Shown piece by piece: positions 63,324-64,000 of a DNA stretch of 64,000 bases (the stretch's first letter is position 1; each line of letters starts with the position of its first letter). Location: contig DGIS01000001.1 of the NCBI GenBank assembly GCA_002386525.1, positions 1-64,000 on the forward strand, given 5' to 3'. The position numbers and the translations under genes are program-made. The notes below the pieces were generated by a model. It saw only the letters and a program-made list of their open reading frames with translations. It had not been told where the DNA came from and ran no database searches. The DNA is from Sphingobacterium sp. UBA4616 (GTDB lineage: Bacteria > Bacteroidota > Bacteroidia > Sphingobacteriales > Sphingobacteriaceae).

Positions 63324-63367
63324 AGACAAAATGACATTTATTTTTATTGATGAGTGTCATTTTGTCT
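63324..63367. promoter_or_regulatory. Perfect 13-bp inverted repeat upstream of the small heat-shock gene
   Basis: AGACAAAATGACA (63324-63336) is repeated in inverted orientation at 63355-63367, separated by 18 nt, about 95 bp before the hsp20 ATG. TGTC motifs occur as a direct pair in each arm. It may be an operator or stem that controls heat-shock expression; not proven. A terminator for the AAA gene is less likely because no T run follows. Confidence 0.5.
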
Positions 63368-63462
63368 CTAAAATAGCTATGGTACGCAAATTGAATAATT
63401 CCTCTCAAATAGTTAGAACAAAAAAGCTTAACAATAAAACAAAAAATTAGGAGGACAAAAAA

Positions 63463-63906
63463 ATGGCATTAATTAAATTCCCATCAAAAAGTTTAAATAC
63501 TGATGCAGTAAATCCATTTGTAAACACTGTATTTGATAATTTATTCAATGATAATTTTATTTCAGATCGTTTGGTATCTCGTGTTCCGGCGGTAAATATA
63601 TCAGAAACCGAGAAATCCTTCAAAGTTGAAATGGCTGCGCCCGGATTGGATAAGTCTGATTTTAAGATCAATGTAGACAAAAATCTGATTACGATTTCGG
63701 CAGAGAAAAAGGAAGAAACTGTCAGTGAAGAAAAATTATACAGTAAAAAAGAATTCAATTATTCATCGTTCTCGCGCTCGTTTACTTTGCCGGATACGGT
63801 AGACTACAGCAGTATTGAGGCTGCGTATGAAGGAGGGATATTGATTTTGACTGTGGGCAAGAAAGAGGATGCAATTATCGCTAAGCGTTTAATTGAAGTG
63901 AAGTAA
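63463..63906 (+). CDS. Hsp20 small heat-shock protein
   Basis: ATP-independent holdase that keeps unfolding proteins soluble. 147 aa with a variable N-terminal arm (about 1-40), an alpha-crystallin domain (about 45-130: AAPGLDKSDFKINVDKN, ITISAEKKEE, SSFSRSFTLPDTVD, YEGGILILTVGKKE) and a short C-terminal tail ending AKRLIEVK. The ATG is preceded by a strong AGGAGG (63449-63454), consistent with high expression. A 13-bp inverted repeat lies upstream. Confidence 0.95.
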   Translation: MALIKFPSKSLNTDAVNPFVNTVFDNLFNDNFISDRLVSRVPAVNISETEKSFKVEMAAPGLDKSDFKINVDKNLITISAEKKEETVSEEKLYSKKEFNYSSFSRSFTLPDTVDYSSIEAAYEGGILILTVGKKEDAIIAKRLIEVK

Positions 63907-64000
63907 TTGAGAAGAGTCGTACAGCATATCCGCTTTTGAGATGACCGAAAGAACGAGAGAAGAAGAATAAAGGAAAATAGTTTTTAGGTTTAGTTTATGT

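Noticed and set aside
1..64000. tRNA, rRNA, prophage or complete insertion sequence
   Set aside because: No cloverleaf-like, integrase, transposase or phage structural sequence was recognised in any gap or frame; short or degenerate examples could be missed by eye.

Overview
The window looks like chromosome of a Bacteroidota bacterium, most likely Sphingobacteriaceae (Sphingobacterium-like; inferred from gene content, not from a search). Reasons: SusC/SusD nutrient-uptake genes, a lipoprotein TamA (TamL) next to TamB, many Bacteroidota -7 promoter boxes (TAnnTTTG), mostly weak Shine-Dalgarno sites, low GC, and the str operon order rpsL-rpsG-fusA-rpsJ. No rRNA, tRNA, CRISPR array, complete insertion sequence or prophage was seen.

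Layout. 1-6.7 kb: an 11-bp-period repeat element, then a TlpA-like thioredoxin, SusC and SusD in one operon. 6.7-12.1 kb: an accessory block with a small exported protein, a MauE/DoxX-like redox membrane protein, two unrecognised proteins and a membrane-anchored LytTR-type DNA-binding protein. Two arrays of about 21-bp direct repeats lie in front of its minus-strand genes. 12.1-13.9 kb: a protein resembling cholesterol-dependent cytolysins without domain 4, translationally coupled to a lipoprotein, then the 3' remnant of an outer-membrane barrel gene. 13.9-17.6 kb: str operon. 17.9-34.3 kb: lipoprotein, RNase R, Fur-family regulator, transaldolase, MFS exporter, retropepsin-like protease, malate dehydrogenase, TamL-TamB, DoxX and DUF4342. 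34.5-42.6 kb: a second copy of the 11-bp-period element, valS, two tandem LTA-synthase-like sulfatases and an unknown exported membrane protein. 42.8-64 kb: 2-oxoglutarate dehydrogenase E2/E1, a photolyase/cryptochrome, an NAD(P)-binding protein, UbiD-HopJ, VOC and Crp proteins, asnB, an M28 peptidase with a deacetylase-like protein, a CDP-alcohol phosphotransferase, a DPP-IV-like peptidase, a DUF1080 protein, folB, a AAA ATPase and a small heat-shock protein.

Most of the window is core metabolism and envelope biogenesis. The parts most worth a second look are the LytTR regulator with its 21-bp arrays (6.7-11.7 kb), the cytolysin-like/lipoprotein pair (12.2-13.6 kb), and the two related 11-bp-period elements (0.12-0.35 and 34.5-34.64 kb). 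All family assignments come from reading the translated sequence by eye; no database was searched.
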